Below are positions 24,401-35,479 of a stretch of 64,000 nt of DNA, piece after piece. Where the stretch lies: the NCBI RefSeq assembly GCF_036226405.1, contig NZ_CP108464.1:5766001-5830000 (forward strand). Reading direction: 5' to 3'. The position numbers were made by a program, and so were the translations under genes. The DNA comes from Streptomyces sp. NBC_01260. GTDB taxonomy: Bacteria; Actinomycetota; Actinomycetes; Streptomycetales; Streptomycetaceae. The notes under the pieces were generated by a model. That model was not told where the DNA came from and did not search any database. It saw only the letters and a program-made list of their open reading frames with translations. Within the stretch, counting starts at the first letter, position 1. Every line of letters begins with the position of its first letter.

Positions 24401-24469
24401 AAAGGCGCCGTCGTCCACCACGCCATGCTCGGCATCGCCCGCCTCCACAACCTCAACCTCGCCGGATAG
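24401..24469 (+). pseudogene. IS5-family transposase remnant, last 22 codons of the split copy
   Basis: Reads KGAVVHHAMLGIARLHNLNLAG then TAG, the C-terminus of the same transposase whose preceding part ends at 14025. The junction AAAGG is the duplicated target site. Beyond the stop, the sequence to about 24533 (ending ATCATTTACGGGACAG) looks like the IS right end. Confidence 0.85.
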
Positions 24470-24648
24470 GCGAGCAATCGGACTGGCCACCAACCACGTC
24501 CACACCCAGCCGAAGATCATTTACGGGACAGTCAGGAGGGTAGGTGAGGGGTCGATGGTTACAGTTCGTGAGTGCGGTTTGGCGCGTGCAGTGAGATTGG
24601 CGAGGGCTGAGGAAGTGAGAGCGCAACACGCTCACTCTTGACAGAGAA
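24470..24648. other. Right-terminal region of the integrative element
   Basis: No gene. It contains the presumed IS5-type right end (to about 24533) and then about 110 bases up to the comEC junction. All comEC-frame reading stops at the TGA at 24616, so the truncated gene has no long upstream coding part here. Confidence 0.45.
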
Positions 24649-25404
24649 GACGTGGGTCAGGGCGATGCGCTGGTGCTCGCGGCGGGGCCCGGCTCGGGTG
24701 TGGTGGTCGACACCGGCCCGGATCCCCGGCTCGCCGACCGGTGCCTGCGCGACCTGGGAATCACCCGGGTCCCGTTGTTGCTGCTGACCCATTTTCACGC
24801 CGACCATGTCCGGGGCCTGCCCGGTGTGCTGCGGGGCAGGGCGGTGGGCGCGATCCAGACGACGAGCCTGGACGAACCGCCGGAACAGGCCGCGTTCGTG
24901 ACGAGAACGGCCGCGGCAGCGCGTATCCCTGTGGTGCGGGCCGTCCCCGGTGAGCGGCGACGGATCGGCGCGCTCGACTGGCAGGTGCTGTGGCCGGTGG
25001 GCGGTGCGTCGGCGGGTCCGGCGGCCGGTCCCGTACTGCAGGAGCCCAATGATGCCAGCGTCACCCTGTTCGTCCGGGCCGGCGGACTCACTCTGCTGCT
25101 CCCCGGCGACCTCGAACCACCGGCCCAGCAGGGGCTGTTGCACAGTTACCCGGCGCTCCCGCGAGTGGATGTGCTCAAGGTCGCCCATCATGGCTCCGCA
25201 CATCAGGACGCCGCCCTGCTGCGGACTGCGCATCCGAGGTTCGCCCTGGTCAGTGTCGGCCGGGACAACCCGTACGGGCATCCGGCCGCCCGTACGGTCG
25301 ATGCGCTCAGGGCCGGGGGAGCGGTGGTGCTCCGTACCGACAGGGACGGCGCGATCGCTGTGACGGGCGCCGGGCCGGGGCTGCGGGCGGTGGGCCGGTC
25401 GTGA
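24649..25404 (+). pseudogene. comEC: comEC 3' fragment (C-terminal metallo-beta-lactamase domain)
   Basis: Begins in-frame at DVGQGDALVLAAG, the motif that in intact ComEC follows the membrane competence domain. LLTHFHADHVRGLPG (MBL zinc motif), LLPGDLEPPAQQGL and DVLKVAHHGSAHQDAALL follow, all characteristic of the ComEC C-terminal nuclease-like domain. The N-terminal DUF4131 region and the membrane channel (more than 500 residues) are absent. GTG 24652 could start a 250-residue product, but it would lack the DNA channel. The gene sits upstream of holA as in other Streptomyces. Truncation by the integrative element is the simplest explanation. Confidence 0.85.
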
Positions 25405-25412
25405 CCGTGCGC

Positions 25413-25868
25413 TCAGTCCAGCCACCGTCCTTCGGCCATCAGTTCGCGGCCGGCCAGCTCGTTCTCCTCCCGCCACGCCTTGACCGCGGTCGGAGTGAAG
25501 CGCAGGTACACCCAGGCCTGACGGCCCCGCAGGTCCCAGTTGAGCTTGGAGGCGAAGGCGTCGCCCGACTGAGTGGCGAGGTCCGCCCCCTCGATCACCT
25601 CGGCCGTGGCCTCGATGAGGACCACATCACGGGTGTGGCCCACGGCGATCCGGGCGTGCCCGGCCGGTGTCACGTTGACCGCGGTGGGGTTGGTGCGCCG
25701 GGTGGCCATGAGCAGCGTCCCCCGGTCCCATACGAACGACAGCGGCACCAGGGTCGGCACCCCGTCCGGCGAGGCGGTGGACACCCAGGCGTCCTCGTCC
25801 TTCTCCAGGCGATCGAGCACATCCTGCTTGCGCTGCTCCCGGCTGCGGGCCGGCTTCTGCTTCGTCAT
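25413..25868 (-). CDS. Pyridoxamine 5'-phosphate oxidase-fold (PPOX/FDOR) protein
   Basis: A 151-residue protein; start taken at MTKQKPARS. The split-barrel FMN/F420-binding fold is indicated by AWVSTASPDGVPTLVPLSFVWDRGTLLMATRRTNPTAVNV and ARIAVGHTRDVVLIEATAEV. The size fits small F420- or FMN-dependent FDOR proteins of actinobacteria. Convergent with the comEC fragment. Reaction and cofactor cannot be told from sequence. Confidence 0.82.
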   Translation of the reverse strand: MTKQKPARSREQRKQDVLDRLEKDEDAWVSTASPDGVPTLVPLSFVWDRGTLLMATRRTNPTAVNVTPAGHARIAVGHTRDVVLIEATAEVIEGADLATQSGDAFASKLNWDLRGRQAWVYLRFTPTAVKAWREENELAGRELMAEGRWLD

Positions 25869-25990
25869 GTCCCGCATGTTAGAGGCTGTCCCGCCGGCCC
25901 CGGCGGGCTCGCGCGGCGCCGTGGCTCCGCCATCGGTCCTAGGACCGACGGCTCATGGCGGGCCGCCGCGCCCCGGGACAGACTGCCGGT

Positions 25991-26827
25991 ATGGACCCGC
26001 ACCTGCCGCACACCGTCGACTCCTACCTGGCACGCATCGGCGCCACCAGGCCCGACCGCCCCGACGCGGCGGCACTGCGCGAGCTGCAACTGCGCCACCT
26101 CACCGCCGTGCCCTTCGAGAACCTCTCGATCCATCTCGGCGAGGACATCGTGCTGGAGGAGCAGACACTTCTCGACAAGATCGTGGCGGGCCGCCGAGGC
26201 GGGTTCTGCTACGAACTCAACGGGGCCTTCGCCGCGTTGCTGCGGGAGCTGGGCTTCGAGGTCGCGCTGCTCCAGGCCCGGGTCCACGGCGACGACGGGA
26301 AGCTCGGCATTCCCTACGACCACCTGGCCCTCCGGGTGGGGACGGACGACGGCACCGGCCCGTGGCTGGCGGACGTCGGCTTCGGTGACCACGCCCAGCA
26401 TCCGCTCGCACTCGACGACCGCACGGACCAGGAGGACCCACGCGGCACCTTCCGGATCAGGCGGGCTCCCGCCGAGGCGGCCGAGGACGGCGAGGACTAC
26501 GGGGACGTCGAGGTGCTGCGTGACGGTGCGCCGCAGTTCCGTCTGGACCCGCGGCCCCGGGCGCTGGCCGACTTCCGGGCCGGCGCCTGGTACCACCGCA
26601 CCTCACCCGACTCCGGCTTCACCCGGGCCCCGGTCTGCTCCCGTTTCACCGCCGCCGGCCGGATCACGCTCAGCGGCCGGAAGCTCGTCACGACGGTGGG
26701 CGCCGAGCGCCACGAGACACCGTTGGGAAGCGACGACGAGGTGCTCGCCGCCTACCACGAGCACTTCGGACTGCGTCTCGACCGGCTGCCCGCCGTTCGC
26801 GGGGCCGGTGCGTCCGCGCGAACGTGA
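25991..26827 (+). CDS. Arylamine N-acetyltransferase
   Basis: A 278-residue protein, normal NAT length; ATG 25991 gives MDPHLPHTVDSYLARIG. The catalytic triad is visible: C73 in RRGGFCYELNG, H111 in YDHLALRV and D128 in WLADVGFGD. NATs transfer acetyl groups from acetyl-CoA to arylamines and hydrazines; in actinomycetes related enzymes also act in amide synthase steps of secondary metabolism. No biosynthetic neighbours, so a xenobiotic or general role is more likely. Confidence 0.93.
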   Translation: MDPHLPHTVDSYLARIGATRPDRPDAAALRELQLRHLTAVPFENLSIHLGEDIVLEEQTLLDKIVAGRRGGFCYELNGAFAALLRELGFEVALLQARVHGDDGKLGIPYDHLALRVGTDDGTGPWLADVGFGDHAQHPLALDDRTDQEDPRGTFRIRRAPAEAAEDGEDYGDVEVLRDGAPQFRLDPRPRALADFRAGAWYHRTSPDSGFTRAPVCSRFTAAGRITLSGRKLVTTVGAERHETPLGSDDEVLAAYHEHFGLRLDRLPAVRGAGASART

Positions 26828-26856
26828 ATGCGCCCTCCGGGAGTACGTGAAGATGT

Positions 26857-26898
26857 TCGGCCGTTGGCTCGCAAACATCGGCCGTTGGCTCGGAAACA
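26857..26898 (+). repeat. Two tandem 21-bp repeats
   Basis: TCGGCCGTTGGCTCGCAAACA is followed at once by a copy with one change (G for C). They lie in the 246-bp gap between the NAT gene and the convergent small gene at 27074. The rest of the gap contains a decayed coding-like tail (TWQTVPARGIAAVGSSISIG). Confidence 0.6.
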
Positions 26899-27073
26899 AG
26901 GGAGCGACGGGTGCCGCGCGCGGCGGCGTCCCCGCCGGAATCGGCCGGTGTCCTCAGCTGAGACCTCACCCTCACCTGGCAGACCGTGCCGGCCCGCGGG
27001 ATCGCCGCCGTCGGCTCCAGCATCTCCATCGGCCCGGACGACCAGATCGTGCCGAAGGGCTGAGCCCGAGGCT

Positions 27074-27319
27074 CTACGGGGCCTCCAGCCACCCCCCGTA
27101 CTCCGCGGCGAACACATCCAGCGCCGCGGAGTCCAGTCGTCGGTACGGGTCCTCCACGACCACCAGCCACTGGGCGTCCTCGGCGTCGTCTTCGCCGGCC
27201 AGCGCGTCGCGCACGAGTTGCGGCTCCTCGGTGACCCCGAACCGGTCGGACAGCTCGCCCGCCACCTCCTGTGCCGTGTCGCGGTCGGGCAGCACCAGTA
27301 CATGTCTCACATCGCTCAC
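27074..27319 (-). CDS. Small conserved actinobacterial protein
   Basis: An 81-residue acidic protein (MSDVRHVLVLPDRDTAQEVAGELSDRFGV, then WLVVVEDP and FAAEYGGWLEAP). It reads as a compact alpha/beta domain resembling hypothetical proteins found beside holA in Streptomyces. No catalytic motif. Divergent from holA with a 110-base gap. Confidence 0.7.
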   Translation of the reverse strand: MSDVRHVLVLPDRDTAQEVAGELSDRFGVTEEPQLVRDALAGEDDAEDAQWLVVVEDPYRRLDSAALDVFAAEYGGWLEAP

Positions 27320-27429
27320 CCGCCCATTCTCCGGTACGTGCGGCGGTGCACGTGCGGCGGTGTCCCCCGCAGCGGTGTCCGTGCAGCGCCCGGCCGGGTT
27401 GTCCGTGGCGCGTGGGATGCTGGACGGCG

Positions 27430-28416
27430 ATGGCCACCAGAAGGAATTCCACCGACGACCCGCTCGCCCCGCTCACGCTCGCCGTGGGCCAGGAGGACCT
27501 GCTCCTGGACCGCGCCGTGCAGCAGGTGGTGGCGGCGGCCCGCGCCTCCGACGCCGACACGGATGTCCGTGACCTCACGTCCGATCAGCTCCAGCCGGGC
27601 ACGCTTGCCGAGCTGACGAGCCCGTCGCTCTTCGCCGAGCGCAAGGTGGTGATCGTGCGCAGTGCGCAGGATCTCTCCGCCGACACGGTCAAGGACGTCA
27701 AGAAGTACCTGGACGACCCGGTCGAGGAGATCACGCTCGTGCTGCTGCACGCGGGCGGTGCCAAGGGCAAGGGACTGCTGGACGCGGCGCGCAAGGCGGG
27801 GGCGCGGGAGGTCGCCTGCCCGAAGACCACCAAGCCGGCGGAGCGGCTCTCCTTCGTACGGGGTGAGTTCCGGGCGCTGGGGCGCTCGGCGACGCCCGAG
27901 GCGTGCCAGTCGCTGGTCGATTCCATCGGCAGCGATCTGCGGGAGCTGGCGAGTGCCGTGTCGCAGCTCGTCGCGGACGTCGAGGGCACGATCGACGAGG
28001 CGGTCGTCGGGCGCTACTACACGGGGCGCGCGGAGGCGTCGAGCTTCACGGTCGCCGACCGGGCGGTCGAGGGGCGGGCCGCGGAGGCGCTGGAGGCCCT
28101 GCGCTGGTCGCTTTCGACCGGAGTGGCGGCCGTCCTGATCACCAGCGCGCTCGCGCAGGGCGTGCGGGCGATCGGCAAGCTGTCGTCGGCGCGCGGGGGG
28201 CGGCCGGCTGACCTCGCCCGTGAGCTGGGGATGCCGCCGTGGAAGATCGACCGGGTGCGTCAGCAGATGCGTGGCTGGACGCCGGACGGGGTCGCGGTGG
28301 CGCTGCGGGCGGTCGCGGAGGCGGATGCGGGGGTCAAGGGGGGCGGGGACGATCCGGCGTACGCGCTGGAGAAGGCCGTGGTCGCGGTGGCGCGCGCCGC
28401 GCGGACGGGGCGCTAG
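27430..28416 (+). CDS. holA: DNA polymerase III subunit delta
   Basis: A 328-residue protein; ATG 27430 gives MATRRNSTDDPLAPLTLAVGQEDLLLDRAV. The N-terminal ATPase-like fold (SPSLFAERKVVIVRSAQDL, EITLVLLHAGGAKGKGLLDA) and the C-terminal helical collar region (YALEKAVVAVARA) fit HolA. It is part of the clamp loader that opens the sliding clamp. The position downstream of comEC and next to rpsT is standard for actinobacteria. Confidence 0.93.
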   Translation: MATRRNSTDDPLAPLTLAVGQEDLLLDRAVQQVVAAARASDADTDVRDLTSDQLQPGTLAELTSPSLFAERKVVIVRSAQDLSADTVKDVKKYLDDPVEEITLVLLHAGGAKGKGLLDAARKAGAREVACPKTTKPAERLSFVRGEFRALGRSATPEACQSLVDSIGSDLRELASAVSQLVADVEGTIDEAVVGRYYTGRAEASSFTVADRAVEGRAAEALEALRWSLSTGVAAVLITSALAQGVRAIGKLSSARGGRPADLARELGMPPWKIDRVRQQMRGWTPDGVAVALRAVAEADAGVKGGGDDPAYALEKAVVAVARAARTGR

Positions 28417-28542
28417 CGGGCAGCAGGTGGCCCCGGGCGGGACGGGGGGCCGGGTTCGTTCGGCCGGCCGCGTTGTCCCCAACCGCCGGACGGGCTCGAA
28501 CCTGGGCTCAGAACGCTGCCCTGCCCCGCCGTGCGCGCATGA
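28417..28542. other. Spacer after holA
   Basis: No gene seen; leads into a strong bidirectional hairpin shared by the convergent holA and rpsT genes. Confidence 0.4.
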
Positions 28543-28590
28543 CGAAGGCCCCTGTCGTCGCCCTGGGGAGGGGAACGGCAGGGGCCTTCG
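28543..28590. terminator. Bidirectional terminator between holA and rpsT
   Basis: CGAAGGCCCCTGTCGT pairs with ACGGCAGGGGCCTTCG (16 bp, one G-U). It lies between convergent genes. Confidence 0.85.
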
Positions 28591-28711
28591 GTCTGTGCTT
28601 GGTGCGCCGCACCCGCGTGGCGAACGCAGGTTCGGTGTGCGGCGCGGGGTGCCGGTCAGGAGCGGGAGAGAGGGCCCGCTGGTTCCGTTCCGGCGATCAC
28701 ATCGGGAATGC

Positions 28712-28978
28712 TCAGCCCTGGAGGGTGGCAACCTTGGTGGCCAGCGCCGACTTCTTGTTGGCGGCGGCGTTCTTGTGGATGACACCCTTCGAGACAGCCT
28801 TGTCGAGCGCACGGGAGGCGTCGCGGACGGCCACGTTGGCCTTCTCGGCGTCGCCCGCAACGACGGCCTCGCGGGCCTTGCGGATTGCGGTCTTGAGCGA
28901 CGACTTGACGGCCTTGTTGCGCAGGCGCGCCTTCTCGTTGGTCTTGTTCCGCTTGATCTGGGACTTGATGTTCGCCAC
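28712..28978 (-). CDS. rpsT: 30S ribosomal protein S20
   Basis: An 88-residue highly basic protein, full S20 length: [26 protein letters not shown] at the N-terminus, [17 protein letters not shown] at the C-terminus. It binds 16S rRNA in the body of the small subunit. Single gene, convergent with holA and divergent from lepA. Confidence 0.98.
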   Translation of the reverse strand: MANIKSQIKRNKTNEKARLRNKAVKSSLKTAIRKAREAVVAGDAEKANVAVRDASRALDKAVSKGVIHKNAAANKKSALATKVATLQG

Positions 28979-29203
28979 GAAAGAGCCTTTTCAGGTTCGT
29001 TGGATCTTCGATGTGCGCCCTGCGGCCGGAAAGCCACGAGGCACAGCTGTCCACGGTAGCAGCCGCGCTCCGACCGGCCCAAACCGGTCTCCGCTCCGCA
29101 GGCGTGGGACGATGGGAGCTACGTACAGATCCGAGTACAGATCCGACCGACCCGACATCGACCCGAGACACGGCGTTCGGCGTCTCAAGAATCAGGACCC
29201 TGC

Positions 29204-31078
29204 GTGCCCGCGACTCCTCTCCACGTGCCCGAGCCGAGCCGTACCGACCCGGCGCTGATCCGCAATTTCTGCATCATCGCGCACATCGACCACGGCAAGT
29301 CGACCCTCGCCGACCGGATGCTCCAGCTGACCGGTGTGGTCGACCAGCGGCAGATGCGCGCTCAGTACCTCGACCGGATGGACATCGAGCGCGAGCGTGG
29401 CATCACCATCAAGTCCCAGGCGGTTCGGCTGCCCTGGGCGCCCACCGTCGGCGAGGACCAGGGCAGCACCCACGTCCTCAACATGATCGACACCCCGGGG
29501 CACGTCGACTTCACCTATGAGGTCTCCCGGTCGCTCGCGGCCTGTGAGGGCACGGTCCTGCTGGTCGACGCCGCGCAGGGCATCGAGGCCCAGACCCTCG
29601 CCAACCTGTACCTGGCGATGGAGAACGACCTCACCATCGTCCCGGTGCTGAACAAGATCGACCTGCCGGCCGCCCAGCCCGAGAAGTTCTCCGAGGAGCT
29701 CGCCAACCTCATCGGCTGCCAGCCCGAGGACGTGCTCAAGGTCTCCGCGAAGACCGGTGTCGGCGTGGACGCGCTGCTGAACCGGGTGGTCAGGGACGTC
29801 CCGGCGCCCGTCGGCAAGGCCGATGCCCCGGCCCGCGCGATGATCTTCGACTCGGTCTACGACTCGTACCGCGGCGTCGTGACGTACGTCCGTGTCGTGG
29901 ACGGCTCGCTGAACAAGCGCGAGCGCATCCGGATGATGTCCACGGGCGCCACCCACGAGCTGCTGGAGATCGGTGTCTCCTCCCCGGAGATGACCCCGTC
30001 CGACGGCATCGGAGTGGGTGAGGTCGGCTACATCATCACCGGTGTGAAGGACGTCCGGCAGTCCAAGGTCGGTGACACGATCACCTCCCTGAACAAGGGG
30101 GCGACCGAGGCGCTGGGCGGCTACAAGGACCCCAAGCCGATGGTGTTCTCGGGTCTGTACCCGCTGGACGGATCGGACTACCCGGACCTGCGCGAGGCCC
30201 TCGACAAGCTCCAGCTCAACGACGCCGCCCTGGTGTACGAGCCGGAGACCTCCGCAGCGCTCGGCTTCGGCTTCCGCGTCGGCTTCCTCGGCCTGCTCCA
30301 CCTCGACGTGGTCCGGGAGCGGCTGGAGCGCGAGTTCGGCCTCGACCTCATCGCCACCGCGCCCAACGTGGTCTACCGGGTCGAGATGGAGGACGGCAGC
30401 GAGCACACCGTCACCAACCCGAGTGAATTCCCCGAGGGCAAGATCGACAAGGTGCACGAGCCGGTCGTCCGGGCCACGGTCCTGGCGCCCAGCGAGTTCA
30501 TCGGCGCGATCATGGAGCTGTGCCAGCAGCGCCGCGGCACGCTCCTGGGCATGGACTACCTCTCCGAGGACCGGGTCGAGATCCGCTACACCCTGCCGCT
30601 CGCCGAGATCGTCTTCGACTTCTTCGACCAGCTGAAGTCCAAGACCCGCGGCTACGCCTCGCTCGACTACGAGCCCACCGGCGAGCAGTCCGCCGAGCTC
30701 GTCAAGGTCGACATCCTGCTGCACGGCGACAAGGTCGACGCGTTCTCCGCGGTGACGCACAAGGACAAGGCGTACGCGTACGGCGTCCGGCTCGTCGCCA
30801 AGCTGCAGAAGCTGATCCCGCGGCAGAACTTCGAGGTGCCGATCCAGGCGGCCATCGGCTCCCGGGTCATCGCCCGTGAGACCGTCCGCGCCATCCGCAA
30901 GGACGTCCTCGCCAAGTGCTACGGCGGTGACATCTCCCGTAAGCGGAAGCTGCTGGAGAAGCAGAAGGAAGGCAAGAAGCGGATGAAGATGGTCGGCAAC
31001 GTGGAGGTGCCGCAGGACGCGTTCATCTCCGTGCTGTCGACGGACGAGTCCGCCGGGGAGAGCAAGGCCAAGAAGTAG
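29204..31078 (+). CDS. lepA: Elongation factor 4 (LepA)
   Basis: A 624-residue protein, normal for LepA; GTG 29204. Translation GTPase motifs: AHIDHGKST (G1), ERGITIKSQ (G2), DTPGHVDFT (G3) and NKIDLP (G4), then SAKTG. The C-terminal LepA-specific domain is recognisable ([53 protein letters not shown]). A ribosomal GTPase that can back-translocate stalled ribosomes. Followed by a strong terminator. Confidence 0.98.
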   Translation: MPATPLHVPEPSRTDPALIRNFCIIAHIDHGKSTLADRMLQLTGVVDQRQMRAQYLDRMDIERERGITIKSQAVRLPWAPTVGEDQGSTHVLNMIDTPGHVDFTYEVSRSLAACEGTVLLVDAAQGIEAQTLANLYLAMENDLTIVPVLNKIDLPAAQPEKFSEELANLIGCQPEDVLKVSAKTGVGVDALLNRVVRDVPAPVGKADAPARAMIFDSVYDSYRGVVTYVRVVDGSLNKRERIRMMSTGATHELLEIGVSSPEMTPSDGIGVGEVGYIITGVKDVRQSKVGDTITSLNKGATEALGGYKDPKPMVFSGLYPLDGSDYPDLREALDKLQLNDAALVYEPETSAALGFGFRVGFLGLLHLDVVRERLEREFGLDLIATAPNVVYRVEMEDGSEHTVTNPSEFPEGKIDKVHEPVVRATVLAPSEFIGAIMELCQQRRGTLLGMDYLSEDRVEIRYTLPLAEIVFDFFDQLKSKTRGYASLDYEPTGEQSAELVKVDILLHGDKVDAFSAVTHKDKAYAYGVRLVAKLQKLIPRQNFEVPIQAAIGSRVIARETVRAIRKDVLAKCYGGDISRKRKLLEKQKEGKKRMKMVGNVEVPQDAFISVLSTDESAGESKAKK

Positions 31079-31116
31079 TCCCGTCCCCCGCATGCCGAAC
31101 CTACTGATCGGTAGAC

Positions 31117-31164
31117 CGAACGGGCCCCCGCATCGCAGAACGCTGCGGCGCGGGGGCCCGTTCG
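31117..31164 (+). terminator. Terminator after lepA
   Basis: CGAACGGGCCCCCGC pairs perfectly with GCGGGGGCCCGTTCG (15 bp), 38 bases after the lepA stop, followed by TTATGA. Confidence 0.88.
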
Positions 31165-31350
31165 TTATGAAGCGGGGTCCGATTGCCCCTTACGCGGCGG
31201 ACCCGGGCGCTCTACCCTGATCACGGCTTCGTAGTTACTCGCCAGTTAAACAAGCGCGATCAAGCAGGACCAAGCACCCAGACATACGCGGAGAGCAAGC
31301 CGCGAACCAGCAGCCGGTCGTGAAGCACTGCCGTAGGCCCGGAGGATGTC

Positions 31351-33240
<1,890 letters not shown>

Positions 33241-33268
33241 CGGCGGCCCGTCACCGGGCCCCGGCCGA

Positions 33269-33298
33269 CCGGCCCCCGCGTTCCGGCGCGGGGGCCGG
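33269..33298 (+). terminator. Terminator after the acyl-CoA ligase
   Basis: CCGGCCCCCGCG pairs with CGCGGGGGCCGG around TTCCGG. Confidence 0.8.
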
Positions 33299-33457
33299 CA
33301 CGTCGTTGCGCCGCGCGCCTCCCCGCTCGCTCCCCGTCTGCTGCTCGGCTCACTTCTCCCCTCACTTCGGTAACTCGACGCGTATGTGCTGGGCCGATCT
33401 GTCACTCTGTCCCTGTCGTCAGCGGCGCAATAGCGAGAACAGGTCAGGAGCCGCCCT

Positions 33458-35380
33458 GTGGGGCCCATTCCCTTGCAGCGGGACATCGTGCAGCGTCCCG
33501 GAAGCAGTGCCGCGTCCACGGGTACCCAGCCGGCCGCCCGCACGAGCCTGCCCGGGAATCTGCTCGCGCCCGCCGCGGCCCGGCGGTTCGTCGCGGCCGC
33601 GCTCGCCGAGTGGAGCGGGCTCGGCCTGCCCGCGGCCGTGGGGTTCAGCGAGCGGCTGTCCGACGACGCGGCGGTGATCGTCAGTGAACTGGTCACCAAC
33701 GCCGTCGTGCACGCCGGGACCAACGTCGAACTGCTCTTCCGGCTGGAGGAGGCGACCGAGGACGAGGTGTCGGCACTGGTGCTGGAGGTCTCCGACCACC
33801 ATCCGGCCCGTGCCGTGCGCAGCGACGGCAGCGAGAACGGCGCCGGGCCCGACAGCGCGGCCGCCCCGGGGGAGCCCGCCGAGTACGGGCGCGGACTGGA
33901 GCTCGTCGCCACCCTCGCCGAACGCTGGGGCATCACCTACCGCACCGGCCTCAAGACCGTCTGGGCCCGGCTCCCCGTCGACGACTGGAACCCCTTCGCC
34001 GACGCCCGGGCGGAGCCCGGCTTCCAGCACGGGCTGCGGGCGGCCGAACTCCTCGCCCCCACCGCCCGGCGCGCCCTGCGGGACGACGCGGACTGGGCCG
34101 GGCGCGGCGCGCTCTCGTTCCTCGCCGAGGCCTCCGACCTGCTGGCCGGACAGCTCGACGAGGACATCGTGGCCGCGCTCGCCGGACAGTTACTGGTACC
34201 TAGGCTCGCCGACTGGTGCGCGATCTGGCTGGAGCCGGAGAGCGGCGGCCGCGCTGCCGTTCCGCGGCTCGCCAAGGTCTGGCACATCGACGAGACCCGT
34301 ACGGACCCGTTGCGCGAGGTGCTGGAGGGGGACCCGCTCCGGCTCCCCGAGCGGGTCGGCACCGGACCCGTCTCGATTCCGTGGCCCGGCAGCACGGAGG
34401 ACGCCGCCGCGCCGGACGGGAGCGACGGCGTCGCCCTCGCGTACCGGATCACCTCGGGCGGCCGCACCCTCGGCGCCGTACTCGTCGGCCGCGAGGGCAT
34501 CGCCCGGGTGCCCGACGAGGTGACCGCCCTGATAGAGGACTTCGTACGCCGGGTCGGCCTCGCCGTGGGCGCGGCCCGCGCCTACACCCGGCAGGCCACC
34601 ATCAGTCGCATCCTGCAGCGCGGACTGCTGCCCAGCAAGGTCGCCGACATACCGGGCGTCGCCAGCTCACTGGTGTACGAGCCCAGCGACGACGGAGTGG
34701 TGGGCGGTGACTTCTACGACATCTTCCCGTGCCCGAACGACCGCTGGTGCTTCGTCCTCGGCGACGTCCAGGGCAGCGGCCCCGAAGCCGCCGTCGTCAC
34801 CGGCCTCGCCCGCCCCTGGCTGCGGCTGCTGGCCCGCGAGGGCTTCCAGGTCGGCGAGGTCCTGGTCCGGCTCAACCGGCTGCTCCTCGACGACGCGATG
34901 GAGGCCGCCGAGGCGGCCGCGCTGATGGTCGCCGCCGCGGGCGGCCAGCAGTCCGCGGAGAGCGGGCCCCGGTTCCTCTCCCTGTTGTACGGGGAGCTCG
35001 TGCCGCTGCCCGACGGCGGCGCGCGCTGCACCCTGGCCAGCGCGGGCCACCCGCTGCCGCTGCTGCTGCGCCCCGACGGCACGGTGCGGATCGCCGCCGA
35101 ACCGCAGCTGCTGCTCGGTGTCGTCGACGACGCGACGTACGAGAGCCAGAGCTTCGACCTGGCTCCCGGCGACAGCCTGCTGTGCGTCACCGACGGGGTG
35201 ACGGAGCGACGCTCCGGCCCGGTGATGTTCGACGACGGCGACGGCCTGGCGCAGGCGCTGGCCGACTGCACCGGGCTGACCGCCGAGGGGATCGCCGACC
35301 GCATCAACCAGGCGGTGCACGCCTTCGCCGAGCGCCCGCCGGACGACGACCTGGCGCTGCTGGTCCTCCAGGCCCTGTAA
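33458..35380 (+). CDS. SpoIIE-type phosphatase with HATPase and GAF-like domains
   Basis: A 640-residue protein from GTG 33458. Residues 40-170 form an RsbW-like HATPase domain (SDDAAVIVSELVTNAVVHAG, EYGRGLELVATLAERWG). Residues 200-370 read as a GAF-like sensor. Residues 400-640 form the PP2C/SpoIIE domain (VGGDFYDIFP, DVQGSGPEAA, SAGHPLPLLLRPDG, LLCVTDGVTERR, PDDDLALLVL). Such proteins control anti-sigma/anti-anti-sigma partner switching, possibly acting both as kinase and phosphatase. Partner proteins are not adjacent. Confidence 0.9.
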   Translation: MGPIPLQRDIVQRPGSSAASTGTQPAARTSLPGNLLAPAAARRFVAAALAEWSGLGLPAAVGFSERLSDDAAVIVSELVTNAVVHAGTNVELLFRLEEATEDEVSALVLEVSDHHPARAVRSDGSENGAGPDSAAAPGEPAEYGRGLELVATLAERWGITYRTGLKTVWARLPVDDWNPFADARAEPGFQHGLRAAELLAPTARRALRDDADWAGRGALSFLAEASDLLAGQLDEDIVAALAGQLLVPRLADWCAIWLEPESGGRAAVPRLAKVWHIDETRTDPLREVLEGDPLRLPERVGTGPVSIPWPGSTEDAAAPDGSDGVALAYRITSGGRTLGAVLVGREGIARVPDEVTALIEDFVRRVGLAVGAARAYTRQATISRILQRGLLPSKVADIPGVASSLVYEPSDDGVVGGDFYDIFPCPNDRWCFVLGDVQGSGPEAAVVTGLARPWLRLLAREGFQVGEVLVRLNRLLLDDAMEAAEAAALMVAAAGGQQSAESGPRFLSLLYGELVPLPDGGARCTLASAGHPLPLLLRPDGTVRIAAEPQLLLGVVDDATYESQSFDLAPGDSLLCVTDGVTERRSGPVMFDDGDGLAQALADCTGLTAEGIADRINQAVHAFAERPPDDDLALLVLQAL

Positions 35381-35479
35381 GGCCGGCAGCGCCTGCCCGG
35401 CGGATCGGGGGCGGGCAGGCACGGTGGCCGGAGACCGGGGTGGCGTCCGGTTGCCGGGCGGCGCGCGACAATGGACGGT

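Larger units (their letters stand above)
1..24648. mobile_element. Integrative element interrupting comEC (left end outside window)
   Basis: The right boundary is placed at about 24648, where the comEC reading frame resumes exactly at the codons for DVGQGDA. The left part carries the end of a tyrosine recombinase gene and a DUF6262-like gene, the usual terminal module of Tn554-type recombinase-trio elements. Everything between is accessory: nuclease and ATPase cassettes, IS remnants and two nested transposons. Downstream gene order (holA, rpsT, lepA) is the normal Streptomyces order. That one element spans the whole stretch is inferred; the left boundary and the 5' half of comEC are not visible. 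Confidence 0.65.

Noticed and set aside
26851..27074. ORF starting MFGRWLANIGRWLGNKGA over the tandem 21-bp repeats
   Set aside because: Peptide-like start is caused by the tandem repeat; the rest is shadow sequence with no ribosome-binding site.
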